Position numbers and translations under genes: made by a program. This document shows, in pieces, positions 21,032 to 31,463 of a stretch of 64,000 bases of DNA (position 1 is the first letter of the stretch; each line of letters opens with the position of its first letter). Origin of the DNA: Crambe crambe (taxonomy: Eukaryota; Porifera; Demospongiae; Poecilosclerida; Crambeidae); the NCBI GenBank assembly GCA_963924555.1, contig OZ004582.1:5890001-5954000 (forward strand), given 5' to 3'. The notes beneath the pieces were generated by a model that made no database searches, had not been told where the DNA came from, and saw only the letters and a program-made list of their open reading frames with translations.

Positions 21032-23128
21032 ATGGCTGAAAATACCATCAAGAAACTCGAGGGACAGCTTAACTGTGCCATCTGTCTGGACACCTATACT
21101 GACCCTAAGCTTCTCAAGTGCTTCCATGTCTACTGCAGGCAATGCCTTGTGAAACTCGTGGTCAGAGACCAGCAGAGACAACTCATCCTGACTTGCCCAA
21201 CCTGTCGTCAGGCAACACCTGTTCCAGCCAATGGAGTGACCGGCCTCCAGTCAGCATTTCAAATCAACCACCTTCTAGAGATCTTGGAAGACCATAAGAA
21301 GGCTAAAGATACAGCAGCCAGTCAGGAGGGGGCAAAGAGTGTCGTGACACGTCCCATTCCTTCAAAGAAGGTCATTGCTAACTGTTTTGATCATAAAGAT
21401 AAAGAACGAGAGCTTTACTGTGAGACGTGTGGTGACCTGATCTGTTTTAAATGCGCTATTAAAGGAGGCAAGCATATCAATCACAACTACTTCCCTCTTG
21501 ATGAGGCATTTGAGAGGTATAAAGGAGAAATAACTCAATCACTTGAGCCACTGGAGAGGAAATTGGAGACTGCTAAGAAGGCACTGACACACTTGAATAA
21601 GTGCAGCACAGATCTAGCTGACCAGAAAGCAGCTATTGAAGCTAACATACACGACAACATTGGACGACTGCATGAAGTCCTTGAAGTTAGGAGGACTGAG
21701 TTGATCGGTCAGCTACAGGAAACAGTTAAAAAAAAGTCAAAAAATCTTGCAATTCAGAGGGACGAGATTGAAACCACCCAGGCCCAGCTGAGCAACTGTC
21801 TCGACTTTACGAGGGAGAGCCTGAAAACGAGCAATCAGAAAGAGATACTGATGATGAAGACGAATATTGTGAACCAAGTGAAAGAGCTGACTACACCTTT
21901 CCCGCCAGATGTACTGGTGCTGAACACTGAAGCTGATGTGAACTTTCTAGCCTCACCAGATATCACTGACAAGTGTCGAACCTATGGACAAATATTCCTC
22001 CTGAAATGTCAGGCCACAGGTAAGGGTTTTGAGGTAGCACTGGTTGGAGAGAAGTCTACAGCTGTTATGCAAGCCTTCAATTTAAAGGGCCAACCATGTG
22101 TTGAGTCTATCAAGTCATTACAGTGTGAGCTTTTATCTGAGGTGACTGGTGCCAGATTGAGAGGCAGTGTAGAGATCGTGGAACAAGGCCAGTACAGGAT
22201 CAGCTACCAACCCACCATCAGAGGGAGGCACCAGCTATGCATCAAAGTTGAGGACCAGCATATCATAGGAAGTCCATTCAACGTTATGGTGAAGTTGCCA
22301 CTTGAAAAGCTTGGTATTCCAATCCGAACTATTGATTGGTTGCAATTGCCTCGAGGAGTGGTAGTCAACCTGAAGGGAGAGATGGTGGTTACAGAGGGTG
22401 ATAATAGTATGATCTCTGTCTTGAGTAATGATGGAAAAAGGCTTAGATCATTTGGCTCACATGGTTCTGGTCAGGGACAGTTTGAGCATCCTTGGGGAAT
22501 AGCAATAGATGGTGATGGGAATGTGCTTGTGGCAGATAGTGGCAATCATTGCATACAGAAGTTCACAGAAAGCGGCAGGTTCCTCTCTGTAGTAGGTAAT
22601 AGAGGTGATGGACCTCTGCAATTCAATGAGCCTCGGGAAATAGCATTCAACACTGTTAACAAGAAAGTGTATGTGGTGGAAGATATGAATAATCGTGTTC
22701 AAGTTTTGAACCCTGACCTCACTTTTTTCAGCAATTTCGGCAATAAGGGTAGTGGTAAGGGACAGTTCGACTCTCCATGTGGTATAGCCTGTGACAGCAA
22801 TGGGAATGTGTATGTGGCAGATACCAATAATCGTCGTGTCCAAGTCTTCAATACTGAAGAGCAGTTCTTGAGAACATTTGGAAAGCATGGACATGGCATG
22901 AACTATCCATGTGGTATCACTATAGCTGCTGATGATGTGGTGTATGTCAGCGAGGGAGGTAATAATTATCGAGTATCTGTGTTTACTTCTGAGGGCTGTT
23001 TCTTGACTTCATTTGGTGGTTATGGGAAAGGACCAGGAGAGTTTTATTTCCCTTGTGGGTTAGTAGTGGATAGTAATGGTTTTGTGTACGTGTGTGACTC
23101 TTGGAACCATCATATTCAAGTATTTTGA
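21032..23128 (+). CDS. TRIM-NHL E3 ubiquitin ligase, copy 2
   Basis: Single-exon 698 aa protein with the same order as copy 1: complete C3HC4 RING (CAIC, CFH-YC-QC, CPTC), B-box near 117-160 (CFDH, CETC, CFKC), coiled coil, filamin-type Ig fold ending GSPFNVMVKLP, and NHL repeats with the FEHPWGIAIDGDGNVLVAD signature. It is shorter than copy 1 by a few residues in the linker after the coiled coil and in the fifth NHL repeat. Both TRIM copies lack introns, which fits duplication of an intronless ancestor. Expected to act as a RING E3 ligase; substrate unknown. Confidence 0.92.
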   Translation: MAENTIKKLEGQLNCAICLDTYTDPKLLKCFHVYCRQCLVKLVVRDQQRQLILTCPTCRQATPVPANGVTGLQSAFQINHLLEILEDHKKAKDTAASQEGAKSVVTRPIPSKKVIANCFDHKDKERELYCETCGDLICFKCAIKGGKHINHNYFPLDEAFERYKGEITQSLEPLERKLETAKKALTHLNKCSTDLADQKAAIEANIHDNIGRLHEVLEVRRTELIGQLQETVKKKSKNLAIQRDEIETTQAQLSNCLDFTRESLKTSNQKEILMMKTNIVNQVKELTTPFPPDVLVLNTEADVNFLASPDITDKCRTYGQIFLLKCQATGKGFEVALVGEKSTAVMQAFNLKGQPCVESIKSLQCELLSEVTGARLRGSVEIVEQGQYRISYQPTIRGRHQLCIKVEDQHIIGSPFNVMVKLPLEKLGIPIRTIDWLQLPRGVVVNLKGEMVVTEGDNSMISVLSNDGKRLRSFGSHGSGQGQFEHPWGIAIDGDGNVLVADSGNHCIQKFTESGRFLSVVGNRGDGPLQFNEPREIAFNTVNKKVYVVEDMNNRVQVLNPDLTFFSNFGNKGSGKGQFDSPCGIACDSNGNVYVADTNNRRVQVFNTEEQFLRTFGKHGHGMNYPCGITIAADDVVYVSEGGNNYRVSVFTSEGCFLTSFGGYGKGPGEFYFPCGLVVDSNGFVYVCDSWNHHIQVF

Positions 23129-23309
23129 AACAGAACCCTACCCTCCTGATTAATTTCATGTAAAGATGTTTTTTTATAAATTTTTGATGTAGCAGTATAT
23201 TTTTTGAGATATTGTATGAATTTCTGCAAGGAAAAAAAGAAATTGAGATAGCTAAAGCCATATATACGAGGCCATTAAACATAAGTCACACAAACAGTAG
23301 CTAGCTCTT

Positions 23310-23380
23310 GAGAATTAAATGGCTTAAATACCATCAAAGAACAGCTCAATTGTGCCATCTGCTTGGACACCTATGTATAG
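23310..23380 (+). pseudogene. Tiny TRIM-NHL RING fragment
   Basis: About 60 bases match the start of the TRIM genes (ATACCATCAA, GAACAGCTCAATTGTGCCAT, GGACACCTATG) and then stop. A decayed or partial copy about 200 bases downstream of TRIM copy 2. Confidence 0.7.
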
Positions 23381-24648
23381 ACCACTTGCCTTTTGGGGTG
23401 TGTCCAAAACACAGTAAAACAGGAAAGCTATGGGCTCATTTTTACTTATATTGATCTCTAGACATATAAGCTCTAAAAATTTGAAGCTAATTACTTGCTT
23501 TGTATGGTAGTTACAAAGCTAGACTTTACTATGGAGGGCAAAAACTGCCCTACACAGTGAATTGAAGCTTTATAACCACCAACTAGAGCCTTCATTTAAC
23601 TTCAGCTTTTGCACAAAAAGTGAATTGAAGCTTTATAACCACCAACCAGACTATTTGCCATGAATTGTAGCACAATAGTTGTTTTCATGGATTTCCTTAA
23701 TTATCTTCATTCTGCACCACTAGCCTTGGTTTCTTCTTTATTTTTCTTCTGATAATATAATGAAGATGATCAGCATCCAGTGACCATGGTAAAATATTTA
23801 GATCTTGCGTAAATCATGCTTTGTTTGTTTGGTTGCGCCCTAGCTCTAGATAGATTCCAAATAATAGTCGAGTAGGAATACTGAGAAGCCATTGCTACAA
23901 ACCAGGTTACTGTATGCACATGCACCATCTATGAGTTTGAGTATGTGTATACGTACTTTAAGGGACCCTATTTCACTAGTAATGTAGATCCTTGAACTAG
24001 GGGTCCCCATATCACTCCTACACAATAGAGAGATTTTTTTTTAATTGCTTAACAATACTATGAATAAAGAGGACAATGAAGCAGTTGAAAAGTGAAAGGC
24101 AAATGTGAGAACAGTATTGAGGGTCAACAGGCGAAACCTGCAGCCCATACATGCAGATAAAAAGTTATTATGTAAATTAACAAAACAAAAATAAAATGAA
24201 ATAAAATGAAATAAAACTGGTCTAAAACATAGTGGCAGAGGGATTTTTTGAGCACTTTGCACATGGGCAACAGTAGTGAAAGGAACAAGGTTTGTCTGAC
24301 TGAAATGATTTTTGAAATATGTTTACCAAGAAACTGATGAGTTGGTGTTTGATCACTTGTGCTGAGAGAGTGAGATCCATGACAGGAAGAGCGTTCCAAA
24401 GCCTAGGAAGTCTATTAAAATAAAAATGCCTATTTTTCCCACTAGCTCCGGTGTGAACATAGAATGATACCTGTTACCACCATTTAGTACTTAGCTAGAT
24501 AGGTTAGCGCTTCTATGCTAAATTCTAGTCTGGATCAAGCCTTGATCTTCAGCCCTTCGCCGCGAAGCACGCGTGCAGCTTGATAACATTTCATTGTAAA
24601 GCCCGCAAGGGATACATACAGAGAGAACATAATGTGAAATAACCAGGC
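23381..24648. other. Intergenic DNA
   Basis: Contains a short tandem duplication around 23555-23645 (GTGAATTGAAGCTTTATAAC twice). Short ORFs on both strands lack motifs. Nothing else recognised. Confidence 0.5.
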
Positions 24649-24676
24649 TTATGATGTGACATGATACAATGACTTG

Positions 24677-25220
24677 CTAAAGAGTTGTGTGCAATATTGT
24701 TCTAAGTGATAGTGCCTTTTCAAAGGTTTCCTCGCAAGGAGTTGTGAGAAGGTGCAGCAGGTGCTTGAGTTCGCAGCCGAGGTGAACCTTGGTGATGTGG
24801 TCCGCAGGAAAGTTGTTCCTGCCGTACTTGTGCCCGCACACGGGACAGGCAAAGTCATCTGTGAACACTGGGATGGTGATAACGCGAAGGACTGTGGCAA
24901 TTGCCCTGGCGCCTCGAATACCTTGCTCCCTGGCCTCATCCCATAGTCTCATCCAACTAATATCACGGGAGAGAGCAGCAAGGTTCTCACGTGAAGACAC
25001 TAGGGACCAAATGTGGTCACGATCAGCAGCCTGGAGTTTGTCTTTGACTGCTCTCGAGATGATTTTCAAAATTCTCTTCTTGCTGCAAAATAACTTCTGT
25101 CAGATTGGTCTTATAAACCTGCTCCAGGAACTTGCACTGCTGAATCACTAGTGGCTCAGAATCTTTCTCCCTCAGATAGTTGAATACCTCCACACTGATC
25201 ATGGACGTGCGCATGCGCAT
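24677..25220 (-). pseudogene. Broken ORF with zinc-finger-like motif, probably transposon-derived
   Basis: Minus strand. One frame from 25220 (VEVFNYLREKDSEPLVIQQC) overlaps a second, shifted frame that runs to the stop at 24677 and reads ISWMRLWDEAREQGIRG and CPVCGHKYGRNNFPADHITK. The frame change lies near 25060. The second frame carries a C-x2-C...H-x3-H-like group. The composition recalls ORFs of sponge non-LTR elements, but I cannot name the family. Upstream continuity is broken at 25220 by the insertion described at 25220-26434. Confidence 0.45.
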
Positions 25221-26434
25221 TACACATAATAAGGGCGCATTACACCATAGATATAAGATGTTTACGGGATTGGAAACGGATCACGTGCTCTCGTTAGCAA
25301 CTAACAACCGAGGCGCGTTGACAGCTGAATGACATAGCACTTTTGTCAAAGTTGCTGTTCTGACAAGATCCGTGAGGTAAGACTTATGCCAATGATACTA
25401 TAATACACTAGGGCATAGATTTACTGTATGAAATAAATTTCAGCTCAGATTTTCAAGTTTATTCCTACAAATACTACTGTAGTGGTTAATGGGACTGTAA
25501 TCCCTCTCACGCTTGATGGAATCAATTGCTGTTGCCCATTTTCTGATCAAAAGGCATGTAAACTTTAGCTACATGGAATAGTAATGTTGGTTTTTGTATT
25601 AGCTGACATATATTGTCTCTAGCATTTGCAAGTGGTGTTAAAACTGTAATCCCTCTCCCAAGAAATAGATTAACAATATTGAAACTGTATTAGTTATTTC
25701 AGGGAAAGGATAGAACAGTAAATGGAATTGGTGCATTCGTTTTCTATACAATAGTCATCCTATGGAGATGGCAAGCTTACTATATTTCCCTAATATCCAT
25801 AGGGTCCACAGGACAGCTGACTGAGCCGAATTCTTGAGGTGGATGGTGTCAAAACCCAACAGCCAAAAGCTGGAAGTATTGCAATAATGTTGATGAGGGA
25901 GAACTGAGCAGAAACTGGCGGATAACTTTGGGGCAAAATTATCTAGCTATAATAATAATGAATTTATGTCTAATTTTAATACCAAAAGTCATTCTGGCCT
26001 TTCTTTCAAATCAATCACATAAAATTAATGTATAATGAGCAATGATAGGTACTCATAGTTATAATTACAAGGAAAAAAGTTATGAATAATTAATAACTTC
26101 CTTCCTCAGACTCTCCAACTTCAACTCTCTGACTCTTCACTTCTTCAATACCTTCCCCTTAGCTTACTTGTACTATTCTGTGAGCTGTAGGGGCAGAATA
26201 TCACTTTAACTGCCTTGAAAGGAGTGAATATTGATCTCTTTTCACAACGATTAATATAATTAATGCTGCATGCGCGTGCGCATCTGTCAACGCGCCACGG
26301 TTGTGCAGTTCATTTAATATTGGGCGTTTCCAATCCCGTAAAACCTCTTATATCTATGATTACACATAATAAGGACGTGTCATAACATTCCAATCGTGTC
26401 ATAACATTCCAATCATGTCATCGATCGTAATGGC
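25220..26434. mobile_element. Insertion flanked by a long direct repeat, splitting a minus-strand ORF
   Basis: A perfect direct repeat of about 22 bp (TGATCATGGACGTGCGCATG and two more bases) flanks this segment at 25198-25219 and 26435-26456. Minus-strand frames on both sides reach the repeat in the same register (RMRTSMIS). The inserted sequence, minus the nested transposon at 25246-26358, resembles 40417-40480 (CACATAATAAGG, GTGTCATAACATTCCAATC, CGATCGTAATGGCT). A target duplication of this length would fit a retroposed insertion. Confidence 0.6.
25246..26358. mobile_element. 1.1 kb DNA transposon with 7 bp target duplication
   Basis: Termini CATAGATATAAGA and TCTTATATCTATG; inverted similarity resumes inward at TTTACGGGATTGGAAACG / CGTTTCCAATCCCGTAAA and GGCGCGTTGACAG / CTGTCAACGCGCC. 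ATTACAC occurs directly outside both ends (25239-25245 and 26359-26365). The uninterrupted site is visible at about 40428-40452. No transposase ORF, so non-autonomous. Confidence 0.8.
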
Positions 26435-26456
26435 TGATCATGGACGTGCGCATGCG

Positions 26457-26675
26457 AGACCTGGACATCATATTGGTGGGGCTCGGATTGTTCTCACTGG
26501 AGGACGTTGACGAAGGACAGCTCCCCTGGGAGGGGGGAGGGGCCAGATCTCTCGTGGAGGCATGACCCTGTTGGTTCAGGACGGAGGCATCTTGTGGTCT
26601 GATTCCCAATGGAGGAAATGTCGATGAAATCAAGCGATTATTGAAAGAGGAGAAGGCAAAGAACCCCAAACGCAT
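26457..26675 (-). other. Open frame continuing the split minus-strand ORF
   Basis: Minus-strand frame reading SSTSSSENNPSPTNMMSRSR up to the direct repeat, in phase with the frame at 25220. Rich in Ser, Pro and Asn. Its upstream end is antisense to an SPT6-like segment on the plus strand, so where coding begins is unclear. Confidence 0.35.
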
Positions 26676-26692
26676 TCCTTACTTTTTCAGTG
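26611..26692 (+). pseudogene. SPT6-like SH2 exon fragment
   Basis: One plus-strand frame reads GGNVDEIKRLLKEEKAKNPK then RIPYFFS. From memory this resembles the SPT6 tandem-SH2 segment in which a GGD...LLIKTKKEKP stretch leads into IPYF. No neighbouring SPT6 exons were found, so it is probably a stray fragment. Confidence 0.4.
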
Positions 26693-26840
26693 AATTAAAA
26701 TACATCACTAGTTCTCGAGTACTAGGTTAGTGAACATGAAGAGGAGAGCGAAGAGAGCAAGAGTTATATCAGTGTCCTTTTGCCATGTCTAAAAGAGGGA
26801 AGCGAAACAGTCAGTGCACGTGCTATTAAGGCTACTAGTA
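26693..26840 (+). repeat. 147 bp repeat flanking the kinase-kelch genes, copy 1
   Basis: Runs from TTAAAATACATCACTAGTTC to GCTATTAAGGCTACTAGTA. Nearly identical copies lie at 30813-30960 and 39223-39368, downstream of each kinase gene. This copy is upstream of the first gene. Confidence 0.9.
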
Positions 26841-26908
26841 CAGTATTAGTATTCATTTGAAAGAAGACATAATTGGAATGGAAAGAGTCTTAGATATACC
26901 ATTTATAT

Positions 26909-26941
<33 letters not shown>
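26909..26941. repeat. (AAC)n microsatellite
   Basis: About eleven uninterrupted AAC/ACA units. Confidence 0.95.
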
Positions 26942-27368
26942 TTATAATTTTTGTGCAACTTCAGTGATAGAATGGGATACTTAATGATTATGAAAACAAT
27001 AATAATCTTAATAATCAGACATAGCTACCTCACAAAGAAATGGTAGTGCAGGTTTTGAATACATATAGAGCAGGTAATCCTAACTAGTAATCCTACCAGT
27101 TCATTGTTTGCTATAGTGCTGCAGACAAAATGTCATCTTGCAGTGAGCATCTCTCCTACGACAGTCCATGAGTTGGTCACTCTGTCATAACAATGAACGG
27201 TTCCTTTTGGTTGAAGGCATGAGAGATAATTTAAGTACCCTTAGAAATCGAAGCATCTTAAGTACTGAGGGGGAATGCAAATCAAGCGTGTCTTCGTGAG
27301 TAGTGAGTAGTGTATTAGCAGTATTTTAAAAGCTATTATACTGTAGCTGAGTAGTAGTCTTTGACCTC

Positions 27369-27465
27369 ATTACATTTGTTTGCGCATGAGCACTAATTGA
27401 TATCGTCGTCGTGACATCACGTGATACAACCAACAAAGACGAGCCACGCCCTAGTTTTGTGAGTC
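27369..27465 (+). promoter_or_regulatory. Conserved upstream region of kinase-kelch copy 1
   Basis: The 95 bases before the ATG match those before copy 2 (35730-35822), and similarity stops upstream. Both contain GTGACATCACGTGATACA, which combines a CRE-like half site with an E-box (CACGTG), then AAAGACGAGCCACGCC and TTTTGTGAGTCATGGC. Likely core promoter and 5'UTR; factor binding is inference. Confidence 0.6.
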
Positions 27466-30027
27466 ATGGCTTCTCAATTGAAAGAGCTCACTTACGGCTC
27501 CGTTGAGATCTATATTGATGATATTCTTGGCATCGGCTCTTACGGAAAGGTCTGCAGGGCCAAGTGTGGTCAGTTACCTTGTGCTGCCAAGCTTCTCCAT
27601 GACACTCTCTTCCAGGACAATGACCCAGGGACTCACAACCTGACCATGAAGTTCCTGCAAGAGTGCCGGTTCCTCATCTCCATTAAACATCCAAACATTG
27701 TGCAGTGTCTAGGCAATATCAGAGATCCTGAATCGAGAAGGCCAGTTCTCCTGATGGAGCTGATGGACGAGAGTCTGACCAAATTCTTAGAGAGATCCAC
27801 CACTTTTGTTCCTTACCATATCCAAGTCAACATCTGCTACGATGTGGCACTCGCCCTAGCCTACCTCCACTCCAATGGCATCATCCACCGAGACCTCTCC
27901 AGCAACAATGTCCTGCTGATCAGTGCTGGTGGAAGAGCAAAGGTTACCGACTTTGGGATGTCCAAGTTCGTGGACATGAACCCTCGAATGACCCCGTTAA
28001 CCCAGTGTCCAGGAACCGCAGCCTACATGCCTCCAGAGGCACTGACGGCACCACCTCACTACTCCAGTAAAATGGACTGCTTCTCTCTCGGAGTGCTGAC
28101 TATTCAGGTTGAAACAAGGAATTTCCCCGACCCTGGAGATGCCACAACTGTGATAAAAGATGCAAGATTCCCAACAGGACATGCTTTTGTATTTATCCCA
28201 GAAGCCGAACGCCGAAAGAAGGATATCGACTTGATAGCACCCGATCACCCCCTCCTGCCCGTCATCCTTCAATGTATCAAGGACGAAGAGGGGGAAAGAC
28301 CATCGGCCGATGAGCTGTGTGAGCAACTAGCCTCACTGAAGAGGGAGTCAAGGTACACACACAGTGTGGAGCAGACTAGGGACCAGATCTCACAAGCACA
28401 GACACTGCAACTGTTGTTGGAGAAGAAAGATGAAGATCATCAACAAGAGTTAGCCTCGAAAGAAAGAGAAAAACAAGAATTAGAGAGAAAAAATGAAGAA
28501 TTGGAGAGAGGATATCAGCAAAAATTAATGAAAAAGACAGAAGAGCATCAGCAAGAATTAGAGAGGAATGAACAAGAGATTAAAGAGCTTCGACAAGAGT
28601 TACGAAAAAAAGGTGAAGAATTACAAGAAGAGTTGGCCAGAAAAGAGGAACTCGCTGCAAAAATTGAAAATAAACTACAGATCACTGAAGATGCTGATTT
28701 GCAGCATCTAACTAGTAAACCATTATCTGCAGTCAGCAGTGTTCCTGTAAGTTTGTACAGTATGATAGCTATAGCAAATTCATTGGTACATGCAGTGGGT
28801 AATAAGAGTTAATTCACAAAAACAAACTTCAACACTTAACCCAATGAATATTTTGTACAATACATGGTAATTGCATGATATTATTGTATTAAAGCACTAA
28901 ATTCCTAGAGTTATAGCTACTTATTTTCATTTTCAGCTAATGGAAGTTGTAGCTGTAATTAGATCCAAGTTGAATATACACTAACATTGTATTTTAATTG
29001 GAGTAGATTGTGCTTTGATGCATTCATAGGAATTGACCTTCCTTATGATTTAAGAATACTGTAGTTCAGTCATGAATTTCATTTTCTTTAGATAACTGAA
29101 GCTCAAAAGGAAAAGGAAAGATCTGATCAAATACCAGCTGGACAAATGAAACTATCATGGAGAAAAGGAAAACAAGCACCAGAAACTATGTCATTAGTAT
29201 GGGGAGCAGCTGTGGTCCATGGAAACACTGCATTCTTCTCTTGTGACTTTAATGTATATTCATACAATATACTTGAAGATGAGTGGACAAAGTTACAACA
29301 ATGTGAATATCAATACACCAGTCTGGCAATTGTTCACGACACCCTTACAACTGTTGGGGGATGCACTAGTAAACTCACAACAACCAATACCCTCCTCAGT
29401 CTCTCACAGAGTGGATCAGGATGGAAATGGGGAAAAGGGTTGCCATCGATGACGACAAAACGAGCCCTTTCGGCTACTGTCACCATCACCACCCACCTTA
29501 TCGTAGCAGCAGGAAAAATGAAATATTTTGGACTTGGTGGTGGCCTATCTTCAGTGGAAGTATTGGATACAGAGACTCTCCAATGGTCCATGGCAAGTGA
29601 TTTACCTCAAGATATTGCATACCCTCGAGTGACATTATGCAGTGGATATGTTTATCTCTCTGATGGTAACACTGTACTCTCTTGTTCTGTGGAAGGACTC
29701 CTCCAGTCCTGTCAACTGCATCCCCACAAGCCTACCTCCATCAACAGCAGTAAGAGTGGCTCTATATGGACTAGACAAGCAGACAGTCCTGTATGGAGAT
29801 CCAGTCTAGCAACACTAGGAGAACATGTACTAGCTATAGGAGGATGGTCAACAGCAAACATTCACTGTTATGACAGAGCTACTGGTTCATGGAGTGTCAT
29901 AGGAGAGATGCCCACCCCACGATATAATGCCCTAACTGTTGTCTCCCCTGATAGTGAACTGGTTGTGGTGGGAGGGATAGGTTATGGTATCTGTGACATT
30001 ACTGAGATTGGACATTTGGTGACATAA
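27466..30027 (+). CDS. Kinase / coiled-coil / kelch fusion protein, copy 1
   Basis: Exons 27466-28746 and 29092-30027 (427 + 311 aa = 738 aa). Kinase domain: glycine loop GIGSYGKV (22-29), ATP lysine K42 (CAAKLL), helix C glutamate E66, catalytic HRDLSSNN (D143, N148), metal-binding DFG (D162), then PPEAL. The HRDLSSNN form and overall style suggest the tyrosine-kinase-like (TKL) group with Ser/Thr specificity. Residues about 300-415 are a Glu/Lys/Gln-rich coiled coil with KKDEDHQQEL- and ERKNEELE-type repeats. Exon 2 encodes kelch repeats (VHDTLTTVGG, LGEHVLAIGG, SELVVVGG with W-rich blades). All catalytic residues are present. Reading through the donor gives a kinase-only protein ending at 28812. 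The paralogue at 35823 is almost identical. Confidence 0.88.
28747..29091 (+). other. Intron of kinase-kelch copy 1, with alternative C-terminus
   Basis: Donor GTAAGT at 28747 and acceptor TTTAG at 29091. Exon 1 stays open for 21 more codons into the intron (to 28812), so retention or intronic polyadenylation would yield a kinase without kelch. The same is true in copy 2. Confidence 0.6.
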
Positions 30028-30960
30028 TTAGCTATGTCCAGTAGCTACTGCTTTGTTTGTTTTGATTGTTTATGAATTTACCAGCTACTGTCTTGAATTA
30101 GCATGTGGTCTTACATGATGTATGACACATGATCACGATAAGCAAGATGACCCATATTTTATGATGTTAGGACTAACTACATCATTAAAAACAAGAATCA
30201 ATAATAATGAGTTAAAACTCCACCAGCTATTTGCTTCAGAGGGTTTCTGTTGCTATGCAACGGGGTAATGTGAGCTGGTATAGCACGACACAACTGGTTT
30301 CAGTACAGCAATAAATGTCCATGAATTGAATCTCAACGAGTGTTAACAGATCAGATCACAATGAAGTGAAGAGAGAATCAAAGCATGATACAGCAGTCCA
30401 CCAACAAATCAATGGAACCCAACAGCTCAATCTGATGGTGAATCAATCAAGCACGAGTGTTGCTAAGCATAATAAGAGATTTAGATAGAGTCAATAAACT
30501 GATTTGGATAAAACTAGCTATAGCAGTTAATGAAGACTGAATTAAAAATGTCTGCACATCATTATGCTTCAAGGAGAAAATGACATGACACTTCAATGGC
30601 CTTTCCTGTACACCATTTTACTTTATATCTGAGCATGGCATCCATTCATTTTGACAAATTTTATCAACAGCTTCAAATACCAATGGAGGTCATAAATAAT
30701 ACAGTGAACTACCTAGAACACTAAATCTGACATTATACTACTGACATACATACCATTGCAGCTGCCTTTAAGACAGACAAAAATACAATACATCATTATC
30801 AGAAAGAAAAGGGTTAAAATACATCACTAGTTCTAGAGTACTAGGTTAGTGAACATGAAGAGGAGAGCGAAGAGAGCAAGAGTTATATCAGTGTCCTTTT
30901 GCCATGTCTAAAAGAGGGAAGCAAAACAGTCAGTGCACGTGCTATTAAGGCTACTAGTAT
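30028..30960 (+). repeat. Duplicated 3' flank of kinase-kelch copy 1
   Basis: About 930 bp closely matching 38455-39368 downstream of copy 2, ending with the 147 bp repeat (30813-30960). Partly matched also by the relic at 34795-35213. Part of the tandem duplication unit (about 27369-30960 and 35730-39368). Confidence 0.9.
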
Positions 30961-31463
30961 TAACAGGTACTAATTTTATTAGCTATAATTTTAGCTAGTT
31001 CAAAGTTCAAACTGATTGCTTGAAATACAATTATAACTCTTGAATGGTGAAGGCATGGACCTATGTAGTGTATTGGAATTAATCTGTTCCTAAATTAATA
31101 CCTTGAAGTCACAAAAAAATTGCTAAATTTTGTACCCGTAAATAATAGAGTTCCCATTACTTATTTTTTCCTTTATCGGAGGTTCTAATAAGTGTTGGAA
31201 ATTTACCTTTTTTCATTTTCCACCTGTCGATTCGAGACTTTGAACTAAATCTACACAAAGCAAAACAATAGAAACATCAGTGACTCATTCCTATAACATT
31301 CTTGCAAAGATGGAAATTTAAAAAAATGCAACATACATTTCAATATCTTGACATCTATCCTTCAATTCTGGCAATTTCTTCTCAAAGAGACCTGCAAATT
31401 GAACAAGTGATACAAATAATTCAAATGACAGTGGAAGATGGAAGATTCCTTGCCCCATCTCTA

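Noticed and set aside
22457..22894. 145-codon minus-strand ORF inside TRIM copy 2
   Set aside because: Antisense shadow of the NHL repeats; similar shadows occur opposite the other TRIM copies.
26911..26940. Poly-Asn or poly-Gln coding repeat
   Set aside because: The AAC run is not in an open reading frame of useful length and lies between genes.
27997..28326. 109-codon minus-strand ORF opposite the kinase exon
   Set aside because: Shadow of the kinase-domain coding sequence on the other strand.
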